From: Nonomuraea gerenzanensis
GTDB taxonomy: Bacteria; Actinomycetota; Actinomycetes; Streptosporangiales; Streptosporangiaceae
Direction of reading: 5' to 3'
NCBI RefSeq assembly: GCF_020215645.1
Contig: NZ_CP084058.1
Location: forward strand, 11,338,501 to 11,402,500
DNA length: 64,000 nt
The notes under the pieces: model-generated
What the model was told of the DNA's origin: nothing
Database searches by the model: none
Seen by the model: the letters and a program-made list of their open reading frames with translations, nothing else
Position numbers and translations under genes: made by a program
Part shown: positions 36,042 through 47,450 of the stretch, piece by piece
Numbering within the stretch: the first letter of the stretch is position 1
How the letters are laid out: each line of letters begins with the position of its first letter

Positions 36042-36905
36042 GTGCTGCCCTATGCCGCCTACCTCCGTGTCTATGAGCCACTGACCGCGTTCGCCGAGCC
36101 CGAGCGCAAGGTGTGGGCCGACTATGCCGACTCACGTGACCGCCCGCGGCGCGCGAACGCGCTCAATGCGGAGCACGGCGAGTCCGTCATGCGCCTGCTC
36201 GGCGTGCCCCCTCAACCCGTTCCCGCCCAGGAGAGCCCCAACGCCTATCTCCGGCGCGTTGAGGACCGGCTCTATGTCTGCCCTTGGCAAACCCGTTTGC
36301 GCTCGTGGCTGGCGTTCTCACGGCTTCGTGGCACCACTCCGGTGAAACTGATGGACCATCTCGTGCCCAAGGCGATCGCCGAGCAGACGGCCGACGACTT
36401 CGACCGCTACAAGCGGCAGGCCGGCTCCGACGCGTTGCGCACGCACATCCGCACCACGGCGTGGCACGTGCCGCCTTCGTGGTTCGTGCCGTTTGATGGA
36501 AACGAGCGCTGGCTGGTGCTCGGCTCCGCCAACCCGGGACAGGACGTGACCACCACTACGGGGCGTAACCTGATCTACGTCACCTCCATGGCCCAGGCCA
36601 GGAGGCGCACGGCGCGGGCGCTCAGCGTGCTGCGCAGGCACCTCGGCGACGTCGCGGCCAACTTCGACGTGGAGGACGTCGCCAGGTGGCTGGAGGAGTT
36701 CCACCCCCACTCGCTGGTGGAGCTCGACTACGGCGGTCTCGTCCACCTCATGGACGACGACGCGCTGCAGGCGGACCAGTCCGTCGCGGAGCTCTCAGCG
36801 GCTCTGACGGGCCTGGACACGGGTCAAGAAGAACTTGCCTACGCCATGTACCAGAGGGTCATCCTGCGGTGGAAGTCAATGCAACTGCTGGAATCTGCCA
36901 ACTGA
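36042..36905 (+). CDS. Conserved hypothetical protein beside bldC
   Basis: 287 residues with no signal peptide, membrane helix or motif I can name. Visible features are an N-terminal [17 protein letters not shown], a single central cysteine ([16 protein letters not shown]), [18 protein letters not shown] and a [21 protein letters not shown] basic helix. It lies between valine dehydrogenase (divergent) and bldC (same strand), a position I recall being occupied by a homologue in Streptomyces. The GTG at 36042 has no ribosome-binding site and may be leaderless. Function unknown. Confidence 0.75.
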   Translation: MLPYAAYLRVYEPLTAFAEPERKVWADYADSRDRPRRANALNAEHGESVMRLLGVPPQPVPAQESPNAYLRRVEDRLYVCPWQTRLRSWLAFSRLRGTTPVKLMDHLVPKAIAEQTADDFDRYKRQAGSDALRTHIRTTAWHVPPSWFVPFDGNERWLVLGSANPGQDVTTTTGRNLIYVTSMAQARRRTARALSVLRRHLGDVAANFDVEDVARWLEEFHPHSLVELDYGGLVHLMDDDALQADQSVAELSAALTGLDTGQEELAYAMYQRVILRWKSMQLLESAN

Positions 36906-37227
36906 GCCCCAATACGGCCGTCTGACCTGCATGAGTAGGTCACGTCTCGCGGCTGCTCTCTTCTGCGAACTGAGTAGTTTGCCGTTTTCACTGCGATACC
37001 ACGAACCGTGTCGCTAGAATCACCGAGCGTGACATGGCCACGGGGGCGGGCAGTTGGGTCAAAGAAGGGCTCGCCAATCGCTCTGCGTGGCGGTATGGTC
37101 ACATCGGGTGATGCCGCATATGGCTCAGAAAAGCCGCACGCTCTGCGCCATAGGGGGACATCCGTGACACGCGCAAAGGCAGTCACAGGATCGCTACGCC
37201 GGTCCACACGGAGGAGAGGCCGCACAA
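36906..37227 (+). promoter_or_regulatory. bldC upstream region (322 bp)
   Basis: No gene is supported here. A good -10-like TAGAAT lies at 37014-37019 but without a clear -35, leaving about 210 nt of leader before bldC if it is used. The bldC ribosome-binding site GGAGGAGAGG is near 37210-37220. Confidence 0.35.
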
Positions 37228-37431
37228 ATGTCAGCTCGTACACCCGAGGCCGAGCCACTGCTCACGCCCGCTGAGGTCGCGACCATGTTCAGGGTCGACC
37301 CCAAGACCGTTACGCGGTGGGCCAAGGCGGGCAAGTTGACGTCGATTCGTACCCTCGGCGGTCATCGGCGTTACCGGGAGACCGAGGTTCGCGCGCTGCT
37401 AGCGGGGATTCCGCAGCAGCGTTCCGAGTAG
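37228..37431 (+). CDS. bldC: BldC, MerR-like developmental regulator
   Basis: 67 residues, the full length of BldC: a single winged helix-turn-helix LTPAEVATMFRVDPKTVTRWAKAGKLTSIRTLGGHRRYRETEVRALL and no effector domain. In Streptomyces BldC binds head-to-tail along DNA repeats and delays entry into sporulation. The ATG at 37228 follows GGAGGAGAGG. The context (vdh, DUF3073, purFM) is the one seen around bldC in other actinomycetes. Confidence 0.95.
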   Translation: MSARTPEAEPLLTPAEVATMFRVDPKTVTRWAKAGKLTSIRTLGGHRRYRETEVRALLAGIPQQRSE

Positions 37432-37470
37432 CGGGAAGGTCGGTCACCGACCTCAGGGGGGTTTTGAAGG

Positions 37471-37503
37471 GGTGGACCAGGTCGCCACTTGGCCCGGTCC
37501 ACC
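37471..37503. terminator. Hairpin between bldC and the TetR gene
   Basis: GGTGGACC and GGTCCACC, an 8-bp stem with a partly paired interior, between converging genes. It can terminate both. Confidence 0.6.
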
Positions 37504-37600
37504 GCTGTGACGATGGGGAGGTTGGCGCCGCCCGCGCCGGCGCCACTCTTCCCTGCCTTCCTGCCCACTCACCCCTTACCCCGGCGCCCCCGTCGCGACG

Positions 37601-38251
37601 CTACGCCAGCCGCTCCAGCAGCCCGGCGACCTCGCCGTCGTGCGCGGCGGCGACACCGAGCAGCGCGACCATGTGCTCCACCAGGAGCTTCTCCAGCATG
37701 GGCCGTTCGAGGTCGCGGTGCTCCAGCCAGTCGAGGCCGGCGGTCTCCACGGAGGCGATCCACGACCGCAGCGTCGTGCGCAGCACCGGGCTCGGCTCCT
37801 CGACGCCCATCTGCTTCTGGATCAGGCGGAACAGCCGCCTGCGCACCCCGTCGACGATCTCGCCGACCTCGCCCGTCCTGTTGGCCGGGCCGCCGCGCAG
37901 CAGCGCCGCGAAGCCCGCCGCGTGCTCCTCGACGAAGTCGAAGTAGCGCCGCAGCCCGGAGGCCAGCTCGTCGAGCGGCCTGCCGCCCCCCTGGGGCCGC
38001 AGCCGGGACTCCAGCTGCTCCGCCGCGCTCCTCAGCGCGGCCACGTAGAGCTCCTGCTTGCCGCCGAAGTAGTGGTAGACCAGGGCCCGCGAAGCGCCCG
38101 CCGCCGAGGCCACGTCGTCGATCGAGACGTCCTCCGCGTCGCGCGTGCTGAACAGCTCCAGCGCCGCCGCCATGAGCTCTTCACGCCGCCGGTCCACGCT
38201 GAGCCTGCGCCGCGCCGGCCGTGCCGTCTCGGCTGACTTCCCGGGTGTCAC
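37601..38251 (-). CDS. TetR/AcrR-family regulator
   Basis: 216 residues. Basic N-terminal arm, then helix-turn-helix VSIDDVASAAGASRALVYHYFGGKQELY (about 42-70). The C-terminal domain has no recognised ligand signature. The GTG start at 38251 (MTPGKSAETARPARRR) is the only upstream choice. It is divergent from the LacI gene with a 167-bp gap and has no obvious partner gene; the target is unknown. Confidence 0.88.
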   Translation of the reverse strand: MTPGKSAETARPARRRLSVDRRREELMAAALELFSTRDAEDVSIDDVASAAGASRALVYHYFGGKQELYVAALRSAAEQLESRLRPQGGGRPLDELASGLRRYFDFVEEHAAGFAALLRGGPANRTGEVGEIVDGVRRRLFRLIQKQMGVEEPSPVLRTTLRSWIASVETAGLDWLEHRDLERPMLEKLLVEHMVALLGVAAAHDGEVAGLLERLA

Positions 38252-38418
38252 ATCTGTACGGTATCCGACGCCCCACCCAATAGCTGACGTGGAAGCTTCC
38301 AGTCAATGACGGCCTTTCGCCCCTCAGGTTGAGCCAATCCGTAACGAAGGCCGTACCCTGCGGCGAACTCGATCGTTTGGTCAGACAGGTGCCCATATCC
38401 GCATCGCGGGGGAGACAC

Positions 38419-39468
38419 ATGTCAGGACCGCCCGTCAACACTTCAACCATCGCTGAGCTAAGAGAGGTAGACGCGCTGCCTCGGCCCAGACCCACCATCC
38501 GTAACGTCGCCGAACGAGCCGGCGTGTCGAAATCGCTGGTCTCACTCGTGCTGCGCGGATCCCCGCACGTGAGCGAGCACCGGCGCCAGGCCGTGCTGCA
38601 GGCCGCCCGCGAGCTCGGCTACCGGCCGAACGCGGTCGCGCGGAGCCTGGTGGAAGGCCGTACCCACCTGGTCGGCGCGCTCGTCGCCGACCTGCACAAC
38701 CCGTTCTACGCGGAGTTCCTCGACGGCCTGCAGGAGAGCCTGCACGGCGACGGGCTGCGCATGCTGATCGGGAACAGCCAGTGGGACCCGGCGTTCGAGG
38801 ACGAGGCCGTGGAGGCCTTCCTCGAGCTGCGGGTCGACGGGCTGGTCCTGCTCGGCATCCCGCCGACCAGCGAGACGCTGATCGAGGCCACCGCGTACAC
38901 GCCCACGGTCGTCGTGGGGGAACGTGACATCGAGCTCGACGGCGTCGACATCGTGGTCGACGACGACCAGCTCGGCGCCCGCCTGGCCATCGACCACCTG
39001 GTCGAGCTCGGCCACAAGAGGATCGCGCACATCGAGGGCCGGCGATCGTCGCGCTGCGAGGGTTATCTCGTGGCGATGCGCAGGCACTCGCTGGCGCCGT
39101 ACATCATGGTCGAGGCCGCTGACTCGACCGAAGAGGGCGGCAGGCAGGCGGCGACGGCGCTGCTGACCCGCGACCCCAGGCCCACGGCGATCTTCGCCGC
39201 CAACGACGTGGTAGCGCTCGGCGTGCTCTCCGCCGCGAGCGAGCTGGGCCTGCGCGTGCCCGAGGACCTTTCCGTGGTCGGCTACGACAACACGCACCTG
39301 TCGGCCTCCACCCACATCTCGCTGACCTCGGTCGACCAGGCCCGCCGCAGCATGGGCAGGTCGGCGGCCGCGCTGCTGAGCGACCGGATCGGTGATCCCG
39401 CCCAGGTCGCGCGCCTGCGGGAGGTCCGCCCCGAGCTGATCGTGCGACGGAGCACGGGACCTGCCTAA
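38419..39468 (+). CDS. LacI-family transcriptional regulator
   Basis: 349 residues. An N-terminal extension of about 28 residues precedes the HTH TIRNVAERAGVSKSLVSLVLRGSPHVSEHRRQAVL and hinge GYRPNAVARSL. A periplasmic-binding-protein-like sensor follows (VVVGERDIELDGVDIVVDD, PTAIFAANDVVALG, SVVGYDNTHLS). It likely binds a sugar. The ATG at 38419 has GGGGGAG 4-5 nt upstream; the longer frame to 38329 is not needed. No sugar transporter is adjacent. Confidence 0.92.
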   Translation: MSGPPVNTSTIAELREVDALPRPRPTIRNVAERAGVSKSLVSLVLRGSPHVSEHRRQAVLQAARELGYRPNAVARSLVEGRTHLVGALVADLHNPFYAEFLDGLQESLHGDGLRMLIGNSQWDPAFEDEAVEAFLELRVDGLVLLGIPPTSETLIEATAYTPTVVVGERDIELDGVDIVVDDDQLGARLAIDHLVELGHKRIAHIEGRRSSRCEGYLVAMRRHSLAPYIMVEAADSTEEGGRQAATALLTRDPRPTAIFAANDVVALGVLSAASELGLRVPEDLSVVGYDNTHLSASTHISLTSVDQARRSMGRSAAALLSDRIGDPAQVARLREVRPELIVRRSTGPA

Positions 39469-39490
39469 GGATGTGCCAAGGCTGGGTCAA

Positions 39491-39516
39491 GCCGTGTGGA
39501 GGCGCGGCCACACGGC
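39491..39516 (+). terminator. Terminator after LacI gene
   Basis: GCCGTGTGG and CCACACGGC, a 9-bp perfect stem with an 8-nt loop, then GGTTTACT. Confidence 0.7.
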
Positions 39517-39588
39517 GGTTTACTCGTCAGGGTCATGCTAAGAGTGGCCGGATCCGTTCCGGCCACGGTCTGATCCGGGGGAACAGTC

Positions 39589-39837
39589 ATGCGTGATCCG
39601 GAACTGGTGTCCTGTGCCCAGCGCGCGGCGGCCGAGCTCGAACGCGCCTGGGGACAGTGGCGGGCGGGCAGGGGGCGGGGCACCGACGGTGGCGCCGAAT
39701 CGGTCGCCAGCTACGTCGCCCACTCGCTCGATCATCCGTGGGGCCGCCCCCGCGTCGTCCTCGGCCTCGACGCCGAGGACGCGCGGGAGCTGGCCGCCCT
39801 GCTGGAGCGGCAGGAGGCCGGCGAGCGCGTCTGGTGA
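39589..39837 (+). CDS. Small hypothetical protein
   Basis: 82 residues: a helix (ELVSCAQRAAAELERAWGQWRA), a loop, then GAESVASYVAHSLDHPWGRPRVVLGLDAEDARELAALLERQ. No family recognised. GGGGGAA lies before the ATG at 39589 and codon usage matches neighbours, so it looks real. It lies between the LacI terminator and the amidase gene. Confidence 0.65.
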   Translation: MRDPELVSCAQRAAAELERAWGQWRAGRGRGTDGGAESVASYVAHSLDHPWGRPRVVLGLDAEDARELAALLERQEAGERVW

Positions 39838-39909
39838 ACGCGTCCTGAAGGCTCGCCACGCTCGGCATAAGACGGGCTTGAGCTCCCACACTGCCGTAAG
39901 TTGGACGGC

Positions 39910-40740
39910 ATGCGTGCTCTACCAGCCTCAGTCCTCGCCGTTTGCGGCCTGATCGCCTCCGCGTGTGGCGGCACCGGATCCGGTGGCGCCGCGGCAGGTC
40001 AGGCCGCCCCCGCGTCGACCCAGGCACAGGCCTCGCCGTCCTCGGCCACCGCCAAGCAGGCGCCGCCGGACGCCAAGCCGCTCGACGGCAAGGTCATCGT
40101 CATCGACCCGGGCCACAACGGCGCCAACTACCGCCATCCCGCCCAGATCAACCGCAAGGTCAACGTGCTGACCCAGTGGAAGGCCTGCGACACCACCGGC
40201 ACCGCGACCGCCAGTGGCTACTCGGAGGCGGCCTTCACCTGGGACGTCTCCAAGCGGATGACCAAGATCCTCGAAGGCCGGGGCGCCACCGTGAAGCTGA
40301 CCAGGACCAGCAACGACGGTGTGGGCCCGTGCATCACCGAGCGGGCCGCCATCGGCAACAGGGCCGAGGCCGACGCCGCGATCTCCGTGCACGCCGACGG
40401 CTCCGACAACGTCAACCACCGCGGCTTCCACGTCATCCTGCCCAAGAAGATCGACGGGCCGGTGGACAAGGTCGTGGGCGCCTCCACCAAGCTGGGGATC
40501 GCCGTGCGCGACGCGTACCGGAAGGGCACGGGCATCCCGTACTCCAACTACATCGGCAAGAACGCGCTCGACCCCCGCAGTGACATCGGCGGGCTCAACC
40601 TGTCCACGGTGCCGAAGGTGCTCTTCGAGAGCGGCAACATGCGCAACCCGGCCGAGGCGGCCAAGTTCCAGGACCCGAAGTTCCGGCAGAAGATCGCCCT
40701 GGCGCTCGCGAACGGATTGCAGCACTATCTCGAAGCATGA
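39910..40740 (+). CDS. N-acetylmuramoyl-L-alanine amidase (Amidase_3), lipoprotein
   Basis: 276 residues. A lipoprotein signal ends LIASACGG, with the lipobox cysteine near residue 18. The zinc amidase domain follows: VIVIDPGHNGAN, SEAAFTWDVSKRM, ISVHADGSDN and VLFESGNMRN supply the usual His, Glu, His and catalytic Glu. It cleaves the amide bond between MurNAc and the stem peptide outside the membrane. Its TGA overlaps the start of the hexosaminidase gene by 4 bp, so the pair is a translationally coupled cell-wall turnover unit. Confidence 0.92.
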   Translation: MRALPASVLAVCGLIASACGGTGSGGAAAGQAAPASTQAQASPSSATAKQAPPDAKPLDGKVIVIDPGHNGANYRHPAQINRKVNVLTQWKACDTTGTATASGYSEAAFTWDVSKRMTKILEGRGATVKLTRTSNDGVGPCITERAAIGNRAEADAAISVHADGSDNVNHRGFHVILPKKIDGPVDKVVGASTKLGIAVRDAYRKGTGIPYSNYIGKNALDPRSDIGGLNLSTVPKVLFESGNMRNPAEAAKFQDPKFRQKIALALANGLQHYLEA

Positions 40741-42329
40741 TTCCTCGCCCTCAGCTGCTTCGTGATCTTTCCTCCTCCTACACGCTGACCTCGGGTGCGA
40801 CCGTGTCCGGCGACCTGGTGGACGCCGTGCGCACGGCACTGGCCCGGCTCGGCCCGCTGCCCGGCGACTCCGGCGAGATCGACGTGCGGCGGGATCCGGA
40901 GCTGGGCGAGGAGGCCTACCGGCTGACGGTCGGCTCCCGGGGCGTGGAGATCGCGGCGGGTGGCCGGGCTGGCGCGTTCTACGCGGCGCAGTCGCTGCAC
41001 CAGTTGCTGCCCGACGCCTCCTACCGGTTCTCCGCCGGCGGCTCGTGGCCCGTTCCCGGGGTGCGGATCGAGGACGCGCCCCGCTTCGCCTGGCGGGGCC
41101 TGCACCTCGACGTGGCGCGGCACTTCTTCCCCAAGCGGGAGGTCATGCGGCTGATCGACCTGATGGCCGCGCACAAGCTGAACCGGCTGCACCTGCACCT
41201 GGTGGACGACCAGGGCTGGCGGGTGGAGAGCCGGGCGTACCCGCTGCTGCACGAGGTCGCCTCGCACCGGCCGCGTACGGCGACCAACCACCACCGCGAG
41301 CCGGAGACCTACGACGAGGTGCCGCACGGCGGCTACTACACGCTCGACGACCTGGCCGAGCTGGGTGCCTACGCGCGCTCGCGGTACGTCACCGTCGTAC
41401 CCGAGATCGACGTGCCGGGGCACGCCTCGGCGATCCTGGCGGCCTACCCCGAGTTCGGGGCCACCGGGGAGCGGTACGACGTGCTCGACCGGTGGGGCAT
41501 CTCCCCCGCGATCCTGTCGCCGCTGCCGCCGACCGTGGAGTTCCTCACCACGATCTTCGACGAGCTGCTGGGGGCGCTGGGCGAGACCCCGTACGTGCAC
41601 ATCGGCGGCGACGAGGTCGTGCTCGACCACTGGGCGGCGTCGGCGGAGATCGCCGCGTACCGCGACTCGCTGGGCCTGGAGACCACCAACGACCTGCAGG
41701 CGTGGTTCCTGCGGCGGCTGGCCGACGCGCTGGCCGAGCGGGGCGCGCGGGCCGTGGTGTGGGACGAGGCGTTCGTCAGCGGCGGGCTGCGCCAGGACAC
41801 GATCGTCATGCCCTGGCGCGGCATGAACGTGGGCCGCCGGGCGGCCGCGGCGGGGCACGACATCGTGGCGACCCCGGTGTTCCCGCTGTACTTCGACTAC
41901 GCCGAGGCCTCCTCGCCCGACGAGCCGATGGCCATCGGCGACGCGATCACGGTGGCGGACGTGGCGGCGTTCTCGCCCGCGCCCGCCGACTGGTCGCAGG
42001 AGGAGCGGGACCGGGTCCTCGGGGTGCAGGCCCAGCTCTGGACCGAGCGCGTGCCCGACGCCCGCACGATGGACTACCGGCTGTGGCCGCGCGCCTGCGC
42101 GCTGGCCGAGGTGGCCTGGTCGGGCGGGCCCGCGGCGGACTTCGACGGGCGCCTGGCCGAGCACCTGGGCCGGCTGGACGCACTCGGCGTCGAGTATCGC
42201 CCGCTGAACGGGCCGCACCCGTGGCAGCGGCGCCGCCCGCACCGGCCCAGCTCTGTGCGCGTCACCGAGGTGATGGCCCGCATCGACTCCATGACCCACC
42301 ACGCGGAGTCGACGCGGCCGAGCATCTGA
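40737..42329 (+). CDS. Beta-N-acetylhexosaminidase (GH20)
   Basis: 530 residues, glycoside hydrolase family 20. An N-terminal GH20b domain reads GRAGAFYAAQSLHQLLP. The TIM barrel has GLHLDVARHFFPKREVMRLIDLMAAHKLNRLHLHLVDDQGWR, and the catalytic Asp-Glu pair lies in YVHIGGDEV. It removes terminal GlcNAc or GalNAc by substrate-assisted catalysis. There is no signal peptide, so it may act on imported muropeptides or chitobiose. ATGA overlap with the amidase gene. Its TGA abuts the convergent GNAT stop (TGATCA). Confidence 0.93.
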   Translation: MIPRPQLLRDLSSSYTLTSGATVSGDLVDAVRTALARLGPLPGDSGEIDVRRDPELGEEAYRLTVGSRGVEIAAGGRAGAFYAAQSLHQLLPDASYRFSAGGSWPVPGVRIEDAPRFAWRGLHLDVARHFFPKREVMRLIDLMAAHKLNRLHLHLVDDQGWRVESRAYPLLHEVASHRPRTATNHHREPETYDEVPHGGYYTLDDLAELGAYARSRYVTVVPEIDVPGHASAILAAYPEFGATGERYDVLDRWGISPAILSPLPPTVEFLTTIFDELLGALGETPYVHIGGDEVVLDHWAASAEIAAYRDSLGLETTNDLQAWFLRRLADALAERGARAVVWDEAFVSGGLRQDTIVMPWRGMNVGRRAAAAGHDIVATPVFPLYFDYAEASSPDEPMAIGDAITVADVAAFSPAPADWSQEERDRVLGVQAQLWTERVPDARTMDYRLWPRACALAEVAWSGGPAADFDGRLAEHLGRLDALGVEYRPLNGPHPWQRRRPHRPSSVRVTEVMARIDSMTHHAESTRPSI

Positions 42330-42884
42330 TCAGTAGGCCGGGCGGTCGTTGAGTATGCGCTGGTACTGCCGGTGGTCCTGCCACCGGCCGTCGATCTCCA
42401 GGTAGCGCGGGGCGGTGCCGAACAGCTCGAACCCGCACTTGCGCAGCACGCTCTGCGACGCCTCGTTGTGCAGCAGCGTGGCCGCCGCGACCCGGTGCAG
42501 GCCCAGCTCCTCGTCGGCGATCCTGCACACCTCCCGCACGGCCTTCGTCGCCAGGCCGCGGCCGAGGTAGCCGAAGTCGATCCAGTAGCCGAGGTGGGCG
42601 TTGAGGAAGGGGCCGCGGACGATGTCGTTCAGCGTCATGCGGCCCACGACGCGGTCGCCGTCGGCCAGCACCCACGCCACGGCCTGGCCCCTGGCCTGCT
42701 GCTCCAGCAGCGCCTTGAGCCGCGTGGCCTGGCCTTCCACGGTGAAGAACTCCGCCGGCCTGCGCGGCTCCCAGGGCGTCAGGTGGTCGCGGTTGCGGAC
42801 GTAGGCGACCTGCAGGGCCTCCGGGTCCTGCTCGGTCGCGAGGCGGAGGACGACGTCGTCGGTGAGGGCAACTGGTTCGATCAC
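42330..42884 (-). CDS. RimJ/RimL-type GNAT acetyltransferase
   Basis: 184 residues. DDVVLRLATEQDPEALQ start, IGYW-like LGYWIDFGYLGRGLATKAVREVCRIAD with the acetyl-CoA loop GRGLA, and the VLRKCGFELFGTAPRYLEIDGRWQDHRQYQ ending are typical of RimJ/RimL-type enzymes. Possible substrates are ribosomal protein or peptide N-termini. It starts 19 bp after the pyrD stop codon on the same strand, so it may ride on the pyrD transcript. Confidence 0.88.
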   Translation of the reverse strand: MIEPVALTDDVVLRLATEQDPEALQVAYVRNRDHLTPWEPRRPAEFFTVEGQATRLKALLEQQARGQAVAWVLADGDRVVGRMTLNDIVRGPFLNAHLGYWIDFGYLGRGLATKAVREVCRIADEELGLHRVAAATLLHNEASQSVLRKCGFELFGTAPRYLEIDGRWQDHRQYQRILNDRPAY

Positions 42885-42903
42885 CGTCCTACGATAGGGG
42901 GCG

Positions 42904-43959
<1,056 letters not shown>

Positions 43960-43962
43960 GGG

Positions 43963-44613
43963 TCAGGCTACCAAGCCGGCCTCGTGGGCGATGATCGCGG
44001 CCTGTACGCGGTTGCGCACGTCGAGCCGGGTCAGGATGGCGCTCACGTACGCCTTCACCGTGCCCTCCACGATGTGCAGCTCGCGGGCGATCTCGGCGTT
44101 GGACAGACCGGCCCCGAGCAGGGCGAGCACCTCGCGCTCGCGGTCGGTCAGCGCCCCGATGCGGTCGCGGGCCACCGCTCCCCTGGCCATCCTGCCGCCG
44201 GCGAGCTGCGCGATGACGCGCTGGGCGACCTTGGGCGACAGGTACGCGGCCCCGCCGGCGACGGCGTGGACGCCGGCGATCAGCTCGCGCGGGTCGCCCG
44301 ACTTGAGCAGGAACCCGGCGGCGCCGAGGTCGAGCGCCTTGGCGATGTAGTCGTCCTCGCCGAACGTCGTCAGCATCACCACGGCCGTGCCCGGCGCGGC
44401 CCTGCGCAGCTCGGCGGCGGCGGCCAGCCCGTCGAGCCGGGGCATGCGGATGTCGAGGAGCGCGACGTCGGGGTGGTGGCTGATGGCCAGGTCGACCGCC
44501 TGCCTGCCGTCGCCGGCCTCGGCCACGACCTCCAGCTCGGGATCGGACTCCAGGATCGCCCTGACCCCTGCTCTGATCATGGCCTCGTCGTCGGCCAGGA
44601 GTATGCGGATCAC
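43963..44613 (-). CDS. NarL/LuxR-type response regulator (orphan)
   Basis: 216 residues. Receiver domain with acidic pocket LLADDEAMI, phospho-acceptor Asp in VALLDIRMPRLDG (about 54) and the Thr/Lys switch pair in VVMLTTFGE and FLLKSGDP. C-terminal LuxR helix-turn-helix LTDREREVLALLGAGLSNAEIARELHIVEGTVKAYVSAIL. No histidine kinase gene is adjacent. Its stop lies 3 bp before pyrD, so pyrD expression may depend on this transcript. Confidence 0.92.
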   Translation of the reverse strand: MIRILLADDEAMIRAGVRAILESDPELEVVAEAGDGRQAVDLAISHHPDVALLDIRMPRLDGLAAAAELRRAAPGTAVVMLTTFGEDDYIAKALDLGAAGFLLKSGDPRELIAGVHAVAGGAAYLSPKVAQRVIAQLAGGRMARGAVARDRIGALTDREREVLALLGAGLSNAEIARELHIVEGTVKAYVSAILTRLDVRNRVQAAIIAHEAGLVA

Positions 44614-44646
44614 AGTTCTCTATCTTGGCCTCTATATTGGCCGACC

Positions 44647-45021
44647 ATGGGACAAGTGAAGGTGTACGGGCGCAGGGACGTGTGGGCGGGGCGGCAGCGG
44701 GAGCTCTCGGACCTGCTGCAGTCGTGTCTGGTGGAGGCGTGGGGGATGCCGGAGGACAAGCGGTTCCACCGGTTCCTGTTGCTGGACGAGGACGACTTCA
44801 TCTGCCCGCAGCGCAGTGAGCGGTATCTCATCATCGAGGTGCTCTGCTTCACGGGCCGCAGCGACGACGCCAAGCGGGCGCTGATCCGGGCGATCTATGA
44901 GAAGTCGGGACTCGACCCTGAGGACGTGGAGATCACCATCATCGATACGCCCAAGGTCAACTGGGGAATCCGTGGTGTTCCCGCAGATGAACTCACTCTG
45001 TCGTACAAGGTGGAGGTCTGA
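44647..45021 (+). CDS. Tautomerase-family protein lacking the N-terminal proline
   Basis: 124 residues that otherwise follow a tautomerase-like family: VKVYGRRDVWAGRQRELSDLLQSC, MPEDKRFHRFLLLDEDDF, SERYLIIEVLCFTGRS, AKRALIRAIYE and a closing DVEITIIDTPKVNWGIRG. Tautomerases use Pro1, exposed after Met removal, as catalytic base. Here the codon after ATG is GGA (Gly), so the usual chemistry should be lost or altered. The start ATG 44647 is divergent from the response regulator with 33 bp between. Confidence 0.82.
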   Translation: MGQVKVYGRRDVWAGRQRELSDLLQSCLVEAWGMPEDKRFHRFLLLDEDDFICPQRSERYLIIEVLCFTGRSDDAKRALIRAIYEKSGLDPEDVEITIIDTPKVNWGIRGVPADELTLSYKVEV

Positions 45022-45060
45022 GGTCAGGGGCAGAGTCAGGCGGGCGGTATGGTCCGACTC

Positions 45061-46440
<1,380 letters not shown>

Positions 46441-46452
46441 TGGGATCCGGTG

Positions 46453-46487
46453 GTGATCGGTACGGCTCGGGCGGTCGTACCGATCAC
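46453..46487. terminator. Bidirectional terminator after lpdA
   Basis: A perfect 12-bp stem (GTGATCGGTACG and its complement) with an 11-nt loop overlaps the stop codon of the convergent gene at 46484. Confidence 0.75.
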
Positions 46488-47344
46488 AAGGTCTCCCCGG
46501 CGGCGATGGCCTCGCGCAGGGTGCGGGTCAGGGCGTCGGCCTGGTCGCTCAGCGCGCGCACGCCCTCCTCCTCGCCCGTCTGCGCCAGCAGGTCCAGGTA
46601 GGTGTCGTTGCTCTGCTGCAGCTCGCTCGCGCGTAACGCGGAGTCGGCCGAGCGCACCCGGGAGGCGTAGGCCTCCAGCTCCCACACCCGCTCCGTGACC
46701 GCCGCCACCGAGCGTCGCAGCGCCTCCTGCTGGGGCCCCAGCACGGCGGTCAGCTCAGGGGTGACCACCTCGGTGAGCGCCAGGGCCTGCTCGGCCCGCA
46801 GGCCGGTGTGGACACGGACGAGGCGGGCGATCTCCCACAGCCGCTCGGGCAGCACGACGTCGTTGGCGACCGCGTCGAGCAGGCCGAGGCGGTGCACGCG
46901 GGAGCCGGTCACGTCCCTGATCGCTCTCCTGGCCCTGGCCAGCAGATCGAGGGCCGGGTCGTCCAGCTCCGAAGGGACGACGTAGCGGCCGGCGTACAGG
47001 CGGGCCAGGCGCTCCACCGGGTTCGGGCGCGAGACGCCGACGAACAGCACCCCGGTCAGGAAGATCATCATGGCGGCCAGGCCGGTGGTCTCGTGCCCGG
47101 TCTCGAAGGCCGCCAGGCCGAGCACGGACCCCGACACCGCGGCGCAGAGCCCGCCGAGGCCGAACAGCCGCCGCACCCAGCGCGGCGGCTCGGGCTCGGG
47201 CCGGCCGAGCAGCCGGGCCGGCACGCCCCCGCCGAGCCGCCCGTCCTGCGCCGACGGCCACGCGGCGGCGAGGCGGTGACGGTCGCGCTCGGGCACGGCG
47301 GGGTCGACGATCGGCTGGTCGATCCAGTTCTCCACCGGCGGCAC
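46484..47344 (-). CDS. Hypothetical membrane protein with helical C-terminal domain
   Basis: About 286 residues. N-terminal cytoplasmic stretch, then two membrane helices close together (LFGLGGLCAAVSGSVLGLAAF and AAMMIFLTGVLFVGVS, about residues 57-100), then about 185 residues of predicted alpha-helix (LDLLARARRAIRDVTG...LRRSVAAVTERVWELEAYASRV...DALTRTLREA) likely to form coiled coils. No family recognised. Start uncertain: GTG 47344 (VPPVENWIDQ) is used; the reading frame is open to 47506. Confidence 0.65.
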   Translation of the reverse strand: MPPVENWIDQPIVDPAVPERDRHRLAAAWPSAQDGRLGGGVPARLLGRPEPEPPRWVRRLFGLGGLCAAVSGSVLGLAAFETGHETTGLAAMMIFLTGVLFVGVSRPNPVERLARLYAGRYVVPSELDDPALDLLARARRAIRDVTGSRVHRLGLLDAVANDVVLPERLWEIARLVRVHTGLRAEQALALTEVVTPELTAVLGPQQEALRRSVAAVTERVWELEAYASRVRSADSALRASELQQSNDTYLDLLAQTGEEEGVRALSDQADALTRTLREAIAAGETL

Positions 47345-47450
47345 CCCCTCGTGTGTCCCCTCCCCTTCGAGCACACCTCGGCGGGCCCGCCCACTCCACC
47401 AGGCCCGTGTGCGGATGTCGTGAAGATGTCGTGCAGTTATCCTGGCCGCC

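Noticed and set aside
34855-36135. Extended start for valine dehydrogenase at 36135
   Set aside because: The extension is Arg/His-rich, overlaps the divergent gene start and the codon before the family N-terminus is GTC, not a start.
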